Program-made: the position numbers and the translations under genes
Part shown: positions 1 to 6,514 of the stretch, in pieces
Numbering within the stretch: the stretch's first letter is position 1
Layout of the letters: each line of letters begins with the position of its first letter
Notes under the pieces: model-generated
Told to the model about the DNA's origin: nothing
Databases searched by the model: none
What the model saw: only the letters and a program-made list of their open reading frames with translations
From: an uncultured Clostridia bacterium
GTDB taxonomy: Bacteria > Bacillota > Clostridia > Christensenellales > Borkfalkiaceae
DNA: 14,068 nucleotides
Assembly (NCBI GenBank): GCA_934273135.1
Contig: CAKQSU010000008.1
Span: forward strand, 1 to 14,068
Reading direction: 5' to 3'

Positions 1-1235
1 TCGTCGAATCTGTTGGTTATTTCGACGCCCTTTTCGTTTTTGGAATACGTTTCGAAGTCGTCCTCGGCAATGGTTATTTTGTACGTCATGTCCGCGTCGC
101 CCGCGGCGTCCATTCTGCCGTCGGTGTTGGCGGGGGTGTAACCCTTTGCCGCAAGCACGTTGTTGAGCGCGTCATGCGCGGAAGTGCCTACCGAAAGATA
201 ATAATCGCCTTTTTCGAGTATGTAAGTTTTCGCGCCGTAAGAATCGTACGTGCGTAAAGATTCCTTATCCACCGTAACGGTGACCGTTTCGCCGTCCGCG
301 CCTACTTTGAGTTCGCCCGTTTTTGCAAACCCTACGAGTTCTACGCCCGCCTTTTCCACGCCGTTTTCTTTGTCGTAATCGGTGTACGGCTTATTGAGGT
401 AAACTTGCAAAACGTCCTTGCCGGAGTACTTGCTTCCTGCGTTCTTTATCTTCATCGTGACGACGTATTTGTCGCCCTCTTCCTTAAAGGTGGGTTTTTC
501 GCGTTCGAATTCCGTGTAGCTAAGCCCGTAACCGAACGAAAAAGCCACTTCGTTTTTGTAGTTCCACTTGTTCCCGTCGAACGCGCCGTTCGCGCCGTCT
601 GCCGAGAATCTGTTCATAACGTAATCTTCGTAACGCGTTTCAAAATATCTGTATCCGACGTAGATACCCTCTTGGTAAACCATATATTTGAGGTTGTGCG
701 CCTGATAGTAGAATTGATATTCGTTGTCGAGATAAGGCAAATCTTTGAGCTTTTCCTTTACGTTCGGGTTAGTCCACGTAAAGTCCTCGAAGTTCGCGTC
801 CGCCGGCGTTAAGTGGTTGTTCATGAGCAGCGCGTCCGGCGCGTGACCGGATACTATATAACCGGTGTTCGAAAGCGCGTCCGCAACAGCCGTAAGGGCT
901 TCCGTGCCGCCTATGCCCGACCAAAGACAAGCGTCTATCGCATATTCGTCTTTCGTTATTTCGGCGAATTGAAGCGGGTTTGCGGTGTTTAAAAGCACAA
1001 CTATCTTTTTAACGACGCCCGTGCGCTTTAAAGCGGCAAGTTCTTTTAAAACCTCGGCTTCGTCTTTGGAGAGTTCGAGGTGGTTCATTCCGCCGTTGAC
1101 GTCCGTTTCACCGTTTTCCACGTTGTCCAAAATATCCTGGTCCTCGCCGGCTCTACGCGATACGACGAACACCGCGTTGTTGTACGTCGGGAGCGTTTCG
1201 GTCGCAACCGATTTTATCTCGTTCCACGGCACTTC
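1..1235 (-). CDS. GH3 glycoside hydrolase, middle part (downstream of a frameshift, runs off window)
   Basis: This frame is open from about 1235 down to position 1 and continues the glycosidase that starts at 1911. It carries GH3 C-terminal-domain motifs (RRAGEDQD near 1150, VVLLNTANPLQ near 990, AIDACLWSG near 920), then YQEGIYVGYRYFETRYED and FSFGYGLSYTEFE, the hallmark that precedes the Fn3-like domain. The Fn3-like domain follows (VLQVYLNKPYTDYDKENGVEKA, in pieces). The same motifs occur in the same order in the intact GH3 at 6515-9772, where the catalytic TIM barrel comes last, so the barrel of this enzyme is expected beyond the left edge. An in-frame TGA at 1236-1238 bounds this frame. 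Its first internal ATG is at 1088, but homology starts upstream of that, so this is the rest of a broken gene and not a separate gene. Family assignment is secure; substrate is unknown. Confidence 0.85.
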
Positions 1236-1911
1236 TCACGCAGTATACCGGGCGGTAGTTTTTGTTTGTTCCGTCGGGGTAAGTACCGACCCATCTGCCG
1301 GCGTGCAAACCGTACGCAAAGTTTCCTTTTTTGACGTTTTCGTCGGTAAAATACGCGTATCTTTGGTCTAACTTGTCGTTTACGTCAAAGCCCTTTTGCT
1401 TTAAGGCATTGGCAAGCGAATTATACGTCGGCGTGGCGTGAACTTCGCCCGAGCCGTAACCGCTGACCGCATACTTTCCTTCCGCGCTCGCTATGCCGAA
1501 AAGGCTTATCTTTTCGGTATTCGCAAACGGCAAAGCCTCGCTCTTGTTCCACAAAAGCACCGTGCCTTCGACCGCGACTTGCTCGGAAACGGCTTGGGAG
1601 TTTTTACGCATCGACGAATTTTCTTTTATCGTCGATTTGTTGCCTTGCGCGTCCGTTTCGTAAATAGGCGTGCCGTCGGCGTTCCTTTCGATATAGTCGG
1701 AAGAAAATCTTTCGGCTTTTTCGCCCATGCCCTGTCCCGTCTGAACTTTAACGTACGGGTTTATGCCGAGCGTTTTGTTTATCGGCGCGGCGTTGTCTAC
1801 CGCAATGCTGCTTCCCACGCCGAAAAACGCCGTCGTGAGAGTGAAAAATATCGTGAGCATCACCCACACGGAAGTTGCGAATATGCTTCTCTTTTTTCTT
1901 ACGTAACTCAT
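1153..1911 (-). CDS. GH3 glycoside hydrolase, N-terminal part (ends early by frameshift)
   Basis: The ATG at 1911 overlaps the stop of the upstream membrane protein gene as ATGA, so translation is probably coupled; a GGGGGT ribosome site lies 7 nt upstream. Residues 1-40 give a basic N-terminus (MSYVRKKRS) and one hydrophobic helix, a membrane anchor with the rest outside. Residues ~80-220 match the start of the GH3 C-terminal domain: EGTVLLWNKSEALPF, then SGYGSGEVHATPTYNSLANAL, parallel to EGTVLLKNENNALPL and TGQGSGVGNAKSDLVTLEQGL in the second GH3. After YRPVYCV the frame is lost: the last ~27 residues (RSAVERDKIG...) have no GH3 resemblance, whereas the frame one base over reads EVPWNEI and carries on. 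The gene is a frameshifted pseudogene, or the assembly has an indel. Confidence 0.85.
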   Translation of the reverse strand: MSYVRKKRSIFATSVWVMLTIFFTLTTAFFGVGSSIAVDNAAPINKTLGINPYVKVQTGQGMGEKAERFSSDYIERNADGTPIYETDAQGNKSTIKENSSMRKNSQAVSEQVAVEGTVLLWNKSEALPFANTEKISLFGIASAEGKYAVSGYGSGEVHATPTYNSLANALKQKGFDVNDKLDQRYAYFTDENVKKGNFAYGLHAGRWVGTYPDGTNKNYRPVYCVRSAVERDKIGCDRNAPDVQQRGVRRIA

Positions 1912-2276
1912 GCGTTTACCCCCGTTTGCGCCTTGTCTAAGTCTGTTTCCGATTCCTTGCCGTCGTCTATGAAGTCAAAATACTTCGGGTCGTGCGCGGC
2001 TATCAAAGCGCGCCTTTTCAAAACGTACATAACGAGCGCGAATATTCCGCCGATTACCGAAATCAACACGGCAAAGAACAGCAACGTCTGATACCACGTC
2101 GAAAAAATCGTTATCGCGCGGTTAGTCTGCGCTGCTATGCCTGCGTTTATCGCGTACGCCACGATAAGTCCGATGGTCGAAAAAAAAGCGACTATCCCGA
2201 GACTGCCGCTTATGATCCCGAACGGAATGTTTTTCGCCTTGTTCAGCAAAAAATCGTTTAGTTTGCTTCCATTCAT
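1908..2276 (-). CDS. small two-helix membrane protein preceding GH3
   Basis: A 122-residue protein of no recognised family. The frame opens further upstream (to 2318), but ATG 2276 has an AGGAGG site 8 nt before it (2283-2288) and gives MNGSKLNDFL, so I chose it. Two hydrophobic helices (about residues 18-45 and 63-87) are followed by a charged tail rich in Asp, Glu and Lys. The stop overlaps the GH3 start by four bases, so the two are co-expressed. A different small membrane protein occupies the same position before the second GH3 (9778-10245), suggesting a partner or anchor for the glycosidase. That role is inferred from position only. Confidence 0.85.
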   Translation of the reverse strand: MNGSKLNDFLLNKAKNIPFGIISGSLGIVAFFSTIGLIVAYAINAGIAAQTNRAITIFSTWYQTLLFFAVLISVIGGIFALVMYVLKRRALIAAHDPKYFDFIDDGKESETDLDKAQTGVNA

Positions 2277-2295
2277 TTTTAGCCTCCTTACGTTC

Positions 2296-2318
2296 TTGCG
2301 GCTTAAAAGATTCCGCAA
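2296..2318 (-). other. hairpin in the leader of the GH3 operon
   Basis: TTGCGG and CCGCAA form a perfect 6-bp stem with an 11-nt loop in the mRNA, ending 7 nt before the ribosome site at 2283-2288. There is no U-run after it, so it is not a terminator. It may affect mRNA stability or translation, or may be chance. Confidence 0.35.
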
Positions 2319-2333
2319 AAAAATTGCAAGGCA

Positions 2334-2362
2334 AGCATATATTAAATTTTCGTTTTTGTCAA
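2334..2362 (-). promoter_or_regulatory. SigA-type promoter of the first GH3 operon
   Basis: TTGACA (2362-2357), a 17-nt spacer and TATGCT (2339-2334) lie between the kinase stop (2417) and the membrane protein start (2276). The motif GGTATTGACAAAAA is shared exactly with the response regulator promoter at 4522-4550. Transcription would start near 2327, leaving a leader of about 50 nt. Confidence 0.7.
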
Positions 2363-2371
2363 TACCCGATA

Positions 2372-2399
2372 CTTATTCGGTAAGGCTAAATTCTTATTC
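2372..2399 (-). promoter_or_regulatory. paired direct repeat, probable LytTR regulator site
   Basis: GAATAAG occurs twice (2399-2393 and 2378-2372), 21 bp apart start to start, on one face of the helix, ending 9 bp upstream of the -35 box. LytTR regulators such as AgrA bind pairs of ~9-bp direct repeats separated by 12-13 bp, the same geometry. The neighbouring LytTR regulator (3745-4455) is the obvious candidate protein. Seen: the repeats and spacing. Inferred: who binds. Confidence 0.55.
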
Positions 2400-2416
2400 T
2401 GCTCTTTTTTTGTCTT

Positions 2417-3742
2417 TCAGCGCATAAAAAGAATGTTTAGGCTAAACACCCCGTCCTCGAGCGAAACGGAAAGTTCACCGTCGTACTTTTTAACGATAAA
2501 AGCTATGCTTTTTACGCCGAAGCCGTGATAATCTTTGTCGGCTTTGTCGGTTATCGGCAAGCCGTTTTCGGCAAAGCTTACTTCTCCGACGTACGGGTTT
2601 TTCGCGCTGACCGAAATAAATTTGCCCTTTTTCGCAATCTGCAAATCTATCGTGCGGGTTTCTTCGTCGTCGATTTTAAGCACCGCGTCTATCGCGTTGT
2701 CCAAAATATTTCCGAACAGAGAATAGGTGTCGGCTTCGCTTAAAAAACTTATCGCGCCGCCGTCCGCAACGCACGTCAGCTTTATTCCTTTACCGTTGCA
2801 ACGCAAACCCTTTTCCGTTAAAATAACGTCGAGAACTTCGTTTCCCGTTCTCACCGCGCTGTCGTAAATGGCGATTGAGTTTTCGATTTCGCGCACTTCT
2901 TCGTCCGAAAGGTTTTTGCCGTGCGTCAAATCGCGGATTCTGTGCCGCATGTCATGGCACTTTATGTTGATAATCTCCATGTTCTCTTTCAAAACGCGGT
3001 ACTGGTCCTTTTCCTGGGCGTAAAGCCTTTGCAAAAAATCTACCTCGTTGCGCGCTTCCTTCGTCGAAAACTGCCCGAATTGGCACGCAAGCAACAAAAC
3101 GCAACACAAAGCGTTCGTAACGTTGTTGACGGCGGAACCGAGAAAATCGTCTTTAAGGTAATACGTAACGAACGCGCTCAAAAATATGTCGACGATAAGC
3201 CCCGCGCCCACGAGCGAAAAAAGAGCTACGCTTTTTATCTTCATGTCCGCGCCGCTTCTTATGCGCTTGGCGAACGCAACGTATATGAGGCTGTACGCCG
3301 CCACGTAACAAAGCGTATACGATATCGCCGCGAAAACGGTCGTCTTGTCTATTTTGGAAAAATCTATTTTCGCGCTGCCGTACATTCCGAGCAGCGGGCT
3401 TACTCCCCTTTCCGCAACGGAAAAAGCAAAGTTCGTCATTTCGTACGCAAAGTGTTGGCAAGTATACGCCGCTATCGCGCAAAACAACAGACTGAAAAAG
3501 CTTTCGTCGTAACAAAAAAGCATAATCGGCACGGACAAAGCGAAAAGCAGGCAAAACTCCACCGACAACGTCAAAAAGTTGTTGAGCGGAACGGGTATCG
3601 CCGCAAAGGACAAAAGAATAAGCGCGCCCAAAAGAAGCCTTAGCCAAAAATACTTGCGCTTAGCCAGCCGAAAAGCAAACATCGTTTCCGCGCAAAGCAC
3701 TTCTATCACGAATAAAAATTTATAAAACCCGACGTAAGTCAT
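2417..3742 (-). CDS. AgrC-like sensor histidine kinase (GHKL type)
   Basis: A 441-residue membrane kinase that should phosphorylate the LytTR regulator encoded just upstream. The first ~225 residues are six or seven hydrophobic helices, as in AgrC-type peptide receptors. The cytoplasmic part begins near 228 with a helical dimerisation segment holding KCHDMRHRI, where His267 is the likely phosphorylated residue. The ATP-binding domain has its N-box NILDNAIDA (345-353) and a G-box GFGVKSI (407-413). The start is 2 nt after the regulator stop, with a GGAAGGAAG ribosome site inside the end of that gene, so the pair is one operon. No AgrB protease or AgrD peptide gene is visible in this window, so the signal is unknown and need not be a peptide. 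The lack of a terminator after the stop means some transcripts may run into the GH3 operon. Confidence 0.92.
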   Translation of the reverse strand: MTYVGFYKFLFVIEVLCAETMFAFRLAKRKYFWLRLLLGALILLSFAAIPVPLNNFLTLSVEFCLLFALSVPIMLFCYDESFFSLLFCAIAAYTCQHFAYEMTNFAFSVAERGVSPLLGMYGSAKIDFSKIDKTTVFAAISYTLCYVAAYSLIYVAFAKRIRSGADMKIKSVALFSLVGAGLIVDIFLSAFVTYYLKDDFLGSAVNNVTNALCCVLLLACQFGQFSTKEARNEVDFLQRLYAQEKDQYRVLKENMEIINIKCHDMRHRIRDLTHGKNLSDEEVREIENSIAIYDSAVRTGNEVLDVILTEKGLRCNGKGIKLTCVADGGAISFLSEADTYSLFGNILDNAIDAVLKIDDEETRTIDLQIAKKGKFISVSAKNPYVGEVSFAENGLPITDKADKDYHGFGVKSIAFIVKKYDGELSVSLEDGVFSLNILFMR

Positions 3743-3744
3743 TT

Positions 3745-4455
3745 TTACTTCCTTCCCGTCATTGCGACGTAATCGTTAAGGTCTTTCAAAAAAGTCTTGC
3801 GCTTGGCGCGCGATATCTGCAATTCCGCGCCGTCGAGAACGCAAACCTGCCCCTGCACCGCCGCAACGAACGCAAGGTTGACAAAATAACAGCGGTTGCA
3901 CATGGAAAAACACTCGCCTTCAAGCTCTTTTTGCAACGATAAAAGCGTCCCCGTCGCTTTGACTTCCTCGTCTCCGAGATGAAACACAAGAACGTGGCGC
4001 ATAATTTCGACGTATCTTATGTCCGTCGTTTTTATCCTTTTTCTTCCGTCCTTATTCGCTATCCATATTTCCTTGCCTTCCTCTTTGCGTAAAACTTTTA
4101 AAATCCTTGAAAATCTTAACGCAAAATTTTTGTAGGAAAGCGGCTTCAAAATAAAATCGAACGCTCTCACGGCATAGCCTTGTATCGCCATTTGCGACAT
4201 GTTCGTAACGAAAACTATCGTGACCTCGCCGTCCTTTTTCCTGAGTTCTTTCGCCGCGGTCATTCCGTCTATGCCCGGCATTTCAATGTCTAAAAAAACT
4301 ATGTCCGCCGAAACGTACTCGCTTAAAAACGTTTGTGCGTCGGAATATCTCGAAACAGAAAAGCTCTCTTTCGTTTCTTCCCCGAACGTCTTTATGTAAC
4401 TTTGAAGTTGCTTCGCGTCCGCGTCGTTGTCCTCAACCACGATTATTTTTCGCAT
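3745..4455 (-). CDS. LytTR-family response regulator (AgrA/LytR type)
   Basis: A 236-residue DNA-binding response regulator. The receiver domain (1-120) has the acidic pair E8/D9, the phosphorylated Asp56 in FLDIEMPGIDGM, T84 and K104 (LKPLSY). The LytTR domain (about 127-230) shows IRYVEIMRH, SLQKEL and the typical FSMCNRCYFVNLAFV followed by ISRAKRKTF. The start ATG has GGGAG 7 nt upstream, and its own promoter lies at 4522-4550. It is co-transcribed with the kinase 2 nt downstream. The paired GAATAAG repeats before the GH3 operon fit a site for this protein. A truncated second copy of its first ~34 codons lies at 11733-11833. Confidence 0.93.
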   Translation of the reverse strand: MRKIIVVEDNDADAKQLQSYIKTFGEETKESFSVSRYSDAQTFLSEYVSADIVFLDIEMPGIDGMTAAKELRKKDGEVTIVFVTNMSQMAIQGYAVRAFDFILKPLSYKNFALRFSRILKVLRKEEGKEIWIANKDGRKRIKTTDIRYVEIMRHVLVFHLGDEEVKATGTLLSLQKELEGECFSMCNRCYFVNLAFVAAVQGQVCVLDGAELQISRAKRKTFLKDLNDYVAMTGRK

Positions 4456-4521
4456 ATCGTCTCCCTTTGTCGCGTTTTTTATCTCGTTTTCGAGAAGCCT
4501 AACTTTATTGCCTTATTTTTT

Positions 4522-4550
4522 AAGATACACGCAAAACGCTTTTTTGTCAA
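4522..4550 (-). promoter_or_regulatory. SigA-type promoter of the two-component operon
   Basis: TTGACA (4550-4545), a 17-nt spacer and TATCTT (4527-4522) lie 67 bp before the regulator start. The whole promoter is identical in the right-hand copy at 11899-11927. AAAGTTAGG, close to AgrA-type half-sites, lies in the leader just downstream, which hints at autoregulation but is a single, weak match. Confidence 0.7.
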
Positions 4551-4641
4551 TACCTTTTTGAAAAATTTTTTGATTTTTATTTTCAAGCCGCTTTTCGGCA
4601 ATCGTCGTCGTTTAAGGTTTTTCGATGTTCCGTATATGAAA

Positions 4642-4666
4642 AGCGGACGGTTTTCACCCGCCCGCT
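4642..4666 (-). terminator. Rho-independent terminator (left copy, weakened stem)
   Basis: A 9-bp stem with a 7-nt loop, CCGCCCGCT and AGCGGACGG on the plus strand, followed by TTTTCAT in the transcript. One position is an A-C mismatch, whereas the right-hand copy (12020-12044) pairs perfectly. It lies after the lipoprotein gene, so it should end the second GH3 operon before the regulator promoter. Confidence 0.65.
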
Positions 4667-4683
4667 TTCCGCAAAAATATTGA

Positions 4684-4699
4684 GTTAATCGACTTATAG
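4684..4699 (-). repeat. 16-bp boundary repeat, copy A
   Basis: GTTAATCGACTTATAG on the plus strand, just after the stop of the tail gene remnant. Exact copies are at 12062-12077 and 13304-13319, and a 12/16 match is at 14052-14067. Copies A and B belong to the 379-bp repeat. Confidence 0.8.
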
Positions 4700-4703
4700 C
4701 CCG

Positions 4704-4736
4704 TTATTTGAGCCAGGCGGGCTTTGCCGGAACTAC
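4704..4736 (-). pseudogene. remnant of the tail-associated gene (last 10 codons)
   Basis: The minus strand reads VVPAKPAWLK and a TAA stop, against VVPSKPAWLK at the end of the intact gene at 12082-12489. Upstream of this the similarity ends and different sequence begins, so this is the edge of the duplicated block. Confidence 0.8.
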
Positions 4737-4864
4737 GCTTCACTCCGTTCCGTTTCTTTACAGAAATGGGTGCAATGATAGTATTCCAAATTGCCGTCCT
4801 CGGTACAGGTAGCCGCTTTTGCCGCAACTTTGGTCTCCATTGTATGGACCGACACCGGCGCAGA
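4733..4864 (-). pseudogene. eroded cysteine-repeat fragment after the lipoprotein stop
   Basis: Read in the same frame as the lipoprotein, past its TGA, this gives ~43 codons to a TAG. The core VAAKAATCTEDGNLEYYHC is a clear relative of the lipoprotein's cysteine repeats, which have the form ATC-x3-GNV-x-Y-x-x-C-x-x-C. The spacing has drifted: H-x12-C-x10-C-x3-C instead of H-x11-C-x10-C-x2-C. It has no ribosome site of its own. It is either a former C-terminal repeat of the lipoprotein cut off by a stop, or the scar of a neighbouring gene lost at the junction at ~4733. Confidence 0.7.
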
Positions 4865-6502
4865 TCAAATTTTACAGGTAACGCCCGTTATATCAATGGT
4901 ACAACTACCGCCCTCGGGGAAATTGGAGTTCTGAACGTCGTTGATGGTAAGATCGAGTCTTATATAATTGCTACTTGAAACCGTATAAGTAATTGTAATC
5001 GTCTGCGGTTCGTTTGCTTTCATATTGTAACTTGCCCCCGAAGGCTGGCTGACCGCTATTATACCGTCCATACTCATGGAGAGGTTAAATGTAACGGTAA
5101 CATTGCTTCCTACCGGTACGTTAGGACGATAGTAAAGACGTTCTGTATTCTTCTTTCCGAAATACCCGGAGAAGGTTATAGACATACCGTTGCCGGAGCC
5201 CTTACCCGACGCTTTGGCGCCCTTCTTTCTGCTTCCATTCGCCTGATAGTATCCCCATTGACCGAGCGGCACTTTTTTTGTCGCTTCGCCGTCGGTGCTG
5301 ATTCTGCCCACGTTGTAAGAAATCGCTTCCGGCATCGTAGCAGGCAGGTTGACTTCGAGTCTGTTTACGAAAGTCTTTGCCGCTTCGGGATAGAACGTAT
5401 ACATTATATCCGAAAGCACTACCGTCTTATCCGTGTTCGCCGCTCCGGTGTTTGCAATTTCAATCTGAAGAAGCTGATCGGCTGTTGCCGCTTCAACAAA
5501 AAGTTTGATGTTGTAAACGCCGTTTTCTTCTGTCTTTCTGATCGTTGCGGCATTGTTGACAATATCACCGTTACCCGTGCCTGCGCTTGTACGGAGCGAG
5601 AAGCCGATACGCAAAGTCTTTTCCGTGTCTTTTGCATTATAGTTCTCTACTTTCAGGTTGAACGATAATTCGTATACGCCCACGAATGCGGCATTTGCTT
5701 TTGCAGGAACGTTTACAAGCCGAACGGCTGAATCGGAAGCAAGATTTACGGTCATTGCGTCGTTTGCCGCCGTAACGGTAGCAGTGTCGGTTTCACCCTT
5801 TAAAGCCTGCCAGCTGCCGGGCGTTGTAAGCGCCTTAGACGTTACGTCCACCGCATCCGTACCGACAGTAACACTTGAAACCGTTGCATTTACCTGCTGA
5901 GCGCCGCAACCGGTATTCGTGCAGACGCCGCCTACGAAGTTATGTTCCAGCATCTGACCGCTGTAAACCTCACCGAGAGAGGATTTATTTTCATTGGTTA
6001 CCTCTTCGCCCTTGACGACCTGATGACAATATTCGCAGACGTAATGCTGTACATGCGCCTTGGAATAGCAAGTAGCCTCGCCGGCTTCCACCGTTTTCAG
6101 GATATGCTTACCGTAGACTACTGTCTCTTCGACCGGCGTCAGAGCCGTCTCGTCCGAAAACGTATTTCCGCATACCGTGCATTCATAATAATTCACGTTT
6201 CCGTTTTTAAGACAGGTCGCCTGCACTTCCGCATGATGTTCTAATACGTGCAACGAAGGATCCGACGGAATGGTTACTTTCTCTTTGGTCACTTCTTCGC
6301 CGTTCAGGAAGAGCGCACCGCAATAGAGGCATTCCTGATAAGCGACGTTTCCCTCGGTGGAACAGGTCGCCGCAACGGCTTCGCGGTCGATAACTCTGTG
6401 CTTATGCTCGGGAATCACCTCCGGGGAGCAGGCGGTAAATACCGCCGCGCCCAGACTGATTGCGCATATCGCGCCGAATAACATTATTGATTTCTTTTTC
6501 AT
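4865..6502 (-). CDS. surface lipoprotein with three H-C-C-C repeats and beta-sandwich domains
   Basis: A 545-residue predicted lipoprotein. The signal peptide ends in AVFTAC with Cys25 as the lipidation site. Three repeats follow with identical spacing H-x11-C-x10-C-x2-C: H35/C47/C58/C61, H85/C97/C108/C111 and H133/C145/C156/C159, then a short CTNTGC piece near 195. Four such ligands per repeat suggest a zinc-bound ribbon; such repeats are familiar in clostridial surface proteins but their role is unclear to me. From ~205 to the end the protein is rich in Thr, Val and Asn, with the look of two beta-sandwich modules (VYELSFNLKVENYNA, then VTVTFNLSMSMDG and ITITYTVSSSNYIRLDLTI), possibly carbohydrate-binding. 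The ribosome site GGGAGG lies over the end of the GH3 gene 12 nt upstream, so it is the last gene of that operon. Confidence 0.88.
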   Translation of the reverse strand: MKKKSIMLFGAICAISLGAAVFTACSPEVIPEHKHRVIDREAVAATCSTEGNVAYQECLYCGALFLNGEEVTKEKVTIPSDPSLHVLEHHAEVQATCLKNGNVNYYECTVCGNTFSDETALTPVEETVVYGKHILKTVEAGEATCYSKAHVQHYVCEYCHQVVKGEEVTNENKSSLGEVYSGQMLEHNFVGGVCTNTGCGAQQVNATVSSVTVGTDAVDVTSKALTTPGSWQALKGETDTATVTAANDAMTVNLASDSAVRLVNVPAKANAAFVGVYELSFNLKVENYNAKDTEKTLRIGFSLRTSAGTGNGDIVNNAATIRKTEENGVYNIKLFVEAATADQLLQIEIANTGAANTDKTVVLSDIMYTFYPEAAKTFVNRLEVNLPATMPEAISYNVGRISTDGEATKKVPLGQWGYYQANGSRKKGAKASGKGSGNGMSITFSGYFGKKNTERLYYRPNVPVGSNVTVTFNLSMSMDGIIAVSQPSGASYNMKANEPQTITITYTVSSSNYIRLDLTINDVQNSNFPEGGSCTIDITGVTCKI

Positions 6503-6514
6503 ATCGTTCCTCCC

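Larger units (their letters stand above)
4355..4733 (-). repeat. 379-bp direct repeat, left copy
   Basis: This stretch matches 11733-12111 in the same orientation with roughly 22 differences by eye (~94% identity). It holds the first ~34 codons of the response regulator, its promoter, a terminator hairpin and the last codons of a tail gene. Homology stops abruptly at both ends (near ACAGAAAAG and GGAAC). Here the regulator is whole and the tail gene is a remnant; in the right copy it is the reverse. The two copies bound 6,999 bp. Confidence 0.93.

Noticed and set aside
1233..1240. Programmed ribosomal frameshift in the first GH3 gene
   Set aside because: There is no slippery heptamer or prfB-like CTT-TGA stop at the shift point, and the TGA lies in the destination frame. 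A plain indel is simpler.
2417..4455. Complete agr quorum-sensing locus
   Set aside because: Kinase and regulator are present, but no AgrB-like protease or AgrD-like peptide gene is visible in the window.
4865..4867. TGA read as an amino acid, joining the lipoprotein to the fourth cysteine repeat
   Set aside because: TGA also ends the kinase and the two-helix membrane protein, the fragment beyond has lost the repeat spacing, and it soon meets another stop.
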